Assembly (NCBI GenBank): GCA_008671285.1
Contig: RPYR01000243.1
Location: 1-8,365, forward strand
Source: Collinsella aerofaciens
GTDB lineage: Bacteria; Actinomycetota; Coriobacteriia; Coriobacteriales; Coriobacteriaceae
Direction of reading: 5' to 3'
DNA length: 8,365 nt
Below the pieces are notes generated by a model. That model was given only the letters and a program-made list of their open reading frames with translations, searched no databases and was not told the origin of the DNA. The translations under genes and the position numbers were made by a program. Shown in pieces: positions 6,309 to 8,365 of the stretch (within the stretch, counting starts at the first letter, position 1; every line of letters begins with the position of its first letter).

Positions 6309-7969
6309 ATGACGACCGGGATGATCATCGGACGGGTGCGCGTACGGCTCCAAATAAAGTTGGAGAGCGAATCGCGCACGGCCTTGCGAATGGCATCGGA
6401 GCCGCTGCTCGTAAAGCTAAACTTGCCCTTCTCGATCGTCTTCATAATGGATGCGGAGGCATCCTCGGAGAACTGGTCGTCGATGGCAAACGAGACACCG
6501 CGGCCCGAGAACTCGATGGCCTCGATCTTCTTGTGCTTGAGCGAGACGATGGCAACGGCCGTGACCATACCGTCGTTGGCGAGCTTTTGGCGATCGCGCA
6601 AGACAATGGGGTCGGTATCGCCGATACGCAGGCCGTCGACGTAGACGACGCCGGACTCGACGGGTGTACCGCGCTTGACGATACCACCGCGCATCTCGAG
6701 CGTGTCGCCGTTATCGAGGATAAAGATATGATCGTCCTTGATGCCCATCTTGCGGGCGAGCTGGGCATGAGCGCGCAGATGCACGGCCTCACCGTGAACC
6801 GGCATAAAGTACGTGGGTTTGGCCATGGCCATCAGGAGCTTGAGCTCCTCCTGGCTACCGTGACCGGAGACGTGGACGAGAGCGCGGTTCTTATCCCACA
6901 CGTCGCAGCCGAGCTTGGCCAGGCTGTTGACGACCTGCTGGACGGCCTTCTCGTTGCCGGGAACGGGAGTTGCTGAGAGGATGACGGTATCGCCCTCGTG
7001 GATGGAGAGCGTCTTGTGCTCGCCATTGGCCATGCGGGACAGGGCCGACAGCGGCTCGCCCTGCGAACCGGTGCACATGACGACGATCTTGTCGTCGGGC
7101 AGGTTATCGATATCGAAGGCATCGATGATATCGGCATCGTCGATGTTGAGGTAGCCCAGCTCGCGCGCGACGCGGGTGTTGGTGAGCATGGAGCGACCGG
7201 TCACAACGACCTTACGGCCGCACTTACGGGCGGCATCGCAGATCTGCTGCAGGCGATGAATGTGGCTCGAGAACGACGCGACGAACACGCGACCCGGGGC
7301 GTTCTTGATGGCGTGCAGCAGATTGGGACCAACCTCGGCCTCGGACTTGGTAAAGCCAGGAACCGTGGCGTTGGTGGAGTCGGAAAGCAGCAGGTCGATA
7401 CACTGCTTGGCAAAGCGGCTGATAGCGGCATAGTCGGGCGTGACACCATCGATGGGCGTCTGGTCGAGCTTAAAGTCGCCAGTGTGCATAACGGTGCCCT
7501 GATTGGTGCGAATGAACACGCCCAGAGCGCCGGGGATGGAGTGCGTCATCGAGAAGAAGTCGAGCGAGATGCCGCCGAGGTTGACATGGCTGCCGCCCTT
7601 AACCTCGCGGAACTTGGGTGCGCGGATGCGGAACTCAGAAAGCTTGCCTTCGATAAAGCCAAGCGTCAGCTTGCTCGAGAAGATGGGCACCTTGTTATTG
7701 AGGTCCTGCAGCAGATACGGAAGCGAACCGGTGTGGTCCTCGTGGCCGTGGGTGACGACGATACCGCGGAGCTTCTCCTCGTTCTCCAGAACATAGGTGT
7801 AGTCGGGAAGCACCAGGTCAATACCGGGCTGGGAATCGTCGGGGAACATGAGGCCAGCGTCAACGAGCACCATGTCGTCGCCGCATTCGAAGACCGTCAT
7901 GTTCTTGCCGATGCCGTCAAGGCCGCCGAGCGGAATGATCTTCAAGGGAGATGATTTTTTAGCTGCCAT
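6299..7969 (-). CDS. rnj: Ribonuclease J (metallo-beta-lactamase/beta-CASP RNase)
   Basis: The 556-residue product aligns by eye with RNase J along its length. It opens with IIPLGGLDGIGKNMTVFE, the usual start of the family. The metal site is complete: HGHEDH at 74-79, H143 (MTHSIPG), D165 (HTGDFKLD) and H392 (PVHGE). The beta-CASP insert runs from about 205 to 365 and includes SFSSHIHR at 232-239. SGHGSQEEL at 368-376 is the family's conserved loop that helps hold the RNA 5' end. A C-terminal domain fills about 449-556. RNase J degrades and processes RNA both as a 5'-to-3' exonuclease, preferring 5' monophosphate, and as an endonuclease; it is cytoplasmic and works as a dimer or tetramer. 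An in-frame TAA two codons upstream excludes an earlier start. The nearest ribosome binding box (AGGA) is 14 bases from the ATG, which is long. It is the first gene of the run visible here; ftsK follows after one base. Confidence 0.95.
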   Translation of the reverse strand: MAAKKSSPLKIIPLGGLDGIGKNMTVFECGDDMVLVDAGLMFPDDSQPGIDLVLPDYTYVLENEEKLRGIVVTHGHEDHTGSLPYLLQDLNNKVPIFSSKLTLGFIEGKLSEFRIRAPKFREVKGGSHVNLGGISLDFFSMTHSIPGALGVFIRTNQGTVMHTGDFKLDQTPIDGVTPDYAAISRFAKQCIDLLLSDSTNATVPGFTKSEAEVGPNLLHAIKNAPGRVFVASFSSHIHRLQQICDAARKCGRKVVVTGRSMLTNTRVARELGYLNIDDADIIDAFDIDNLPDDKIVVMCTGSQGEPLSALSRMANGEHKTLSIHEGDTVILSATPVPGNEKAVQQVVNSLAKLGCDVWDKNRALVHVSGHGSQEELKLLMAMAKPTYFMPVHGEAVHLRAHAQLARKMGIKDDHIFILDNGDTLEMRGGIVKRGTPVESGVVYVDGLRIGDTDPIVLRDRQKLANDGMVTAVAIVSLKHKKIEAIEFSGRGVSFAIDDQFSEDASASIMKTIEKGKFSFTSSGSDAIRKAVRDSLSNFIWSRTRTRPMIIPVVMEV

Positions 7970-7980
7970 AGGTTAGTGTG

Positions 7981-7990
7981 GTTTCCTTTC
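7981..7990 (-). promoter_or_regulatory. Probable ribosome binding box of rnj, unusually distant
   Basis: GAAAGGAAAC on the minus strand matches the box before yajQ exactly, but here AGGA is 14 bases from the ATG instead of six. No closer purine-rich site is visible (the intervening bases read CACACTAACCT), so initiation may be weak or helped by structure. Confidence 0.45.
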
Positions 7991-8057
7991 TTCGAAACGG
8001 GTCTGGAACAACCGACGGGGCGCTTCTGGCAAACCGACCGCCGGGAACGTACAAACA

Positions 8058-8077
8058 TGCATCACGGAGTCGATGCA
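8058..8077 (-). promoter_or_regulatory. Short stem-loop in the putative rnj leader
   Basis: TGCATC (8058-8063) and GATGCA (8072-8077) form a perfect six-base-pair stem around an eight-base loop. If transcription starts just downstream of the candidate -10 box at 8094-8089, this stem would lie within the first few bases of the rnj mRNA. The stem is short and could be a chance occurrence. Confidence 0.4.
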
Positions 8078-8088
8078 ATAACCACAGT

Positions 8089-8117
8089 ATGATACCCATT
8101 TGCACAACAACAGACCA
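8089..8117 (-). promoter_or_regulatory. Weak candidate promoter for rnj
   Basis: The minus strand has TATCAT at 8094-8089 (five of six bases of the TATAAT consensus). Seventeen bases upstream, at 8117-8112, is TGGTCT, a poor -35 match (three of six). An overlapping alternative -10 is CATACT. It would give a leader of roughly 110 bases. No better sigma-70-like pair was seen in the region. Confidence 0.25.
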
Positions 8118-8142
8118 CCCATGCATCAAAGCCCCCGCTGAC

Positions 8143-8185
8143 CCCGTGTCCCCCGCCGCTCAGGGCTCAGCGGCCCCGGGACGGG
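8143..8185. repeat. Imperfect GC-rich inverted repeat
   Basis: GCCGCT (8155-8160) pairs with AGCGGC (8169-8174) around an eight-base loop. The helix continues through a small C-rich internal loop with GTCCC (8148-8152) against GGGAC (8178-8182), and then CCC (8143-8145) against GGG (8183-8185) past a two-base bulge. No run of T follows on either strand, so it is not a textbook intrinsic terminator. Confidence 0.6.
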
Positions 8186-8212
8186 CTAAGTTTCCTGCTC
8201 TACAGTCCTGCT

Positions 8213-8249
8213 CACGACGGAGGCCACATTAAGTGGCCTCCTGTTCGTG
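8213..8249. terminator. Strong hairpin, possible terminator without a U-tract
   Basis: GGAGGCCAC (8219-8227) and GTGGCCTCC (8233-8241) form a perfect nine-base-pair stem with a five-base loop. Past a 1-by-3 internal loop the stem resumes with CACGA (8213-8217) against TCGTG (8245-8249). Neither strand has a T-run afterwards. Hairpin-only ('I-shaped') terminators have been proposed in Actinobacteria, and the position upstream of the rnj promoter candidate would suit the end of a preceding minus-strand unit. The inverted repeat itself is certain; the terminator role is inferred. Confidence 0.45.
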
Positions 8250-8344
8250 CGGAACTCGCGATAAACTTTACCCGCGGCCCCCGACGAGAATAGCAAAAAG
8301 GCTGGATGGAGCGGGTGTCGATTTTGTCAGACAGAGTATTCGGT

Positions 8345-8360
8345 TATCTGAAGTCAGATA
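8345..8360. promoter_or_regulatory. Perfect inverted repeat TATCTGA-AG-TCAGATA, possible operator
   Basis: Two seven-base arms are exactly complementary around a two-base centre, in an AT-rich patch that stands out from the GC-rich surroundings. A related short palindrome, TGTCAGACA, lies at 8325-8333, so the string TCAGA or its complement TCTGA occurs three times within about 32 bases. This is the form of a dimeric regulator site, but the gene it might control is outside the window or is rnj at a distance. Confidence 0.4.
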
Positions 8361-8365
8361 TTTAG

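Larger units (their letters stand above)
7970..8365. other. 396-base non-coding region upstream of rnj
   Basis: No convincing gene is present. Short open frames exist on both strands but lack ribosome binding sites, family resemblance or plausible composition. The region contains, from right to left: an AT-rich edge with a palindrome (8345-8360); a strong hairpin (8213-8249); an imperfect GC-rich hairpin (8143-8185); a weak promoter candidate (8089-8117); a short stem-loop (8058-8077); and a purine-rich ribosome binding box (7990-7981). It most likely separates the preceding transcription unit, outside the window, from the rnj operon. Confidence 0.7.

Noticed and set aside
6998..7954. A 318-codon open frame on the plus strand opposite rnj
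   Set aside because: Antisense shadow of conserved RNase J sequence; the long frame follows from the third-position GC bias of the real gene.
7978..8232. An 84-codon plus-strand open frame in the intergenic region
   Set aside because: Composition is random-looking (many Ser, Pro, Arg, Cys), its stop falls inside the loop of the strong hairpin, and I recognise no domain. The DNA is better explained as non-coding.
8268..8363. A minus-strand frame entering from the right edge and ending at TAA (8270-8268), possibly the 3' end of a preceding gene
   Set aside because: The 31 residues match no C-terminus I know, including DapA or DapB, which I considered as plausible upstream neighbours. The region is AT-rich with a palindrome, so non-coding is likelier, but a gene end cannot be excluded.
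8233..8365. A plus-strand frame from a GTG at 8233 running off the right edge
   Set aside because: It would start inside the arm of the hairpin, has no ribosome binding site and resembles no family that I recognise. The sequence to the right is needed to settle it.
8306..8365. A 19-codon plus-strand frame ending in TAG exactly at the right edge
   Set aside because: Too short, no clear ribosome binding site, and it spans the palindrome; the coincidence with the window end is not evidence.

Overview
The window holds a tightly packed run of six genes, all on the minus strand, so transcription runs from high to low coordinates. GC content is high, coding density is almost complete from 1 to 7969, and there are no phage, transposon, CRISPR or tRNA genes. 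An RNase J, an FtsK/SpoIIIE translocase, a RodZ-type membrane protein, a YajQ-family protein, RimO and PgsA in series suggest a high-GC Gram-positive anaerobe of the class Coriobacteriia, possibly Collinsella or a relative. That assignment rests on gene content and remembered gene order, not on a marker gene, so it is tentative.

Layout in transcription order: a 396-base non-coding region (7970-8365) with several inverted repeats and a weak candidate promoter; rnj (RNase J, 7969-6299); ftsK (6297-3517, TTG start, one base after the rnj stop); a rodZ-like gene (3517-2006, sharing one base with the ftsK stop); yajQ (1979-1482); rimO (1454-105); and the first 31 codons of pgsA (95 to the left edge, GTG start). 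Gaps between genes are 1, -1, 26, 27 and 9 bases and I see no internal terminator, so this is very probably one operon that continues past the left edge.

The products span RNA decay (RNase J), chromosome segregation at the septum (FtsK), cell shape or envelope organisation (RodZ-like), a nucleotide-binding protein of uncertain role (YajQ), ribosomal protein S12 modification (RimO) and phospholipid head-group synthesis (PgsA). The common theme is housekeeping for growth and division, not a single pathway.

I did not find a new defence, mobile or biosynthetic system. The points most worth a second look are: a 12-residue motif present twice, exactly 50 residues apart, in the FtsK linker, whose copies differ only at synonymous positions; an arginine/glycine-rich RGG-like cytoplasmic linker in the RodZ-like protein; an 18-bp tandem repeat coding for its acidic extracellular tail; and a structured GC-rich intergenic region plus a near-perfect palindrome at the right edge, upstream of rnj.
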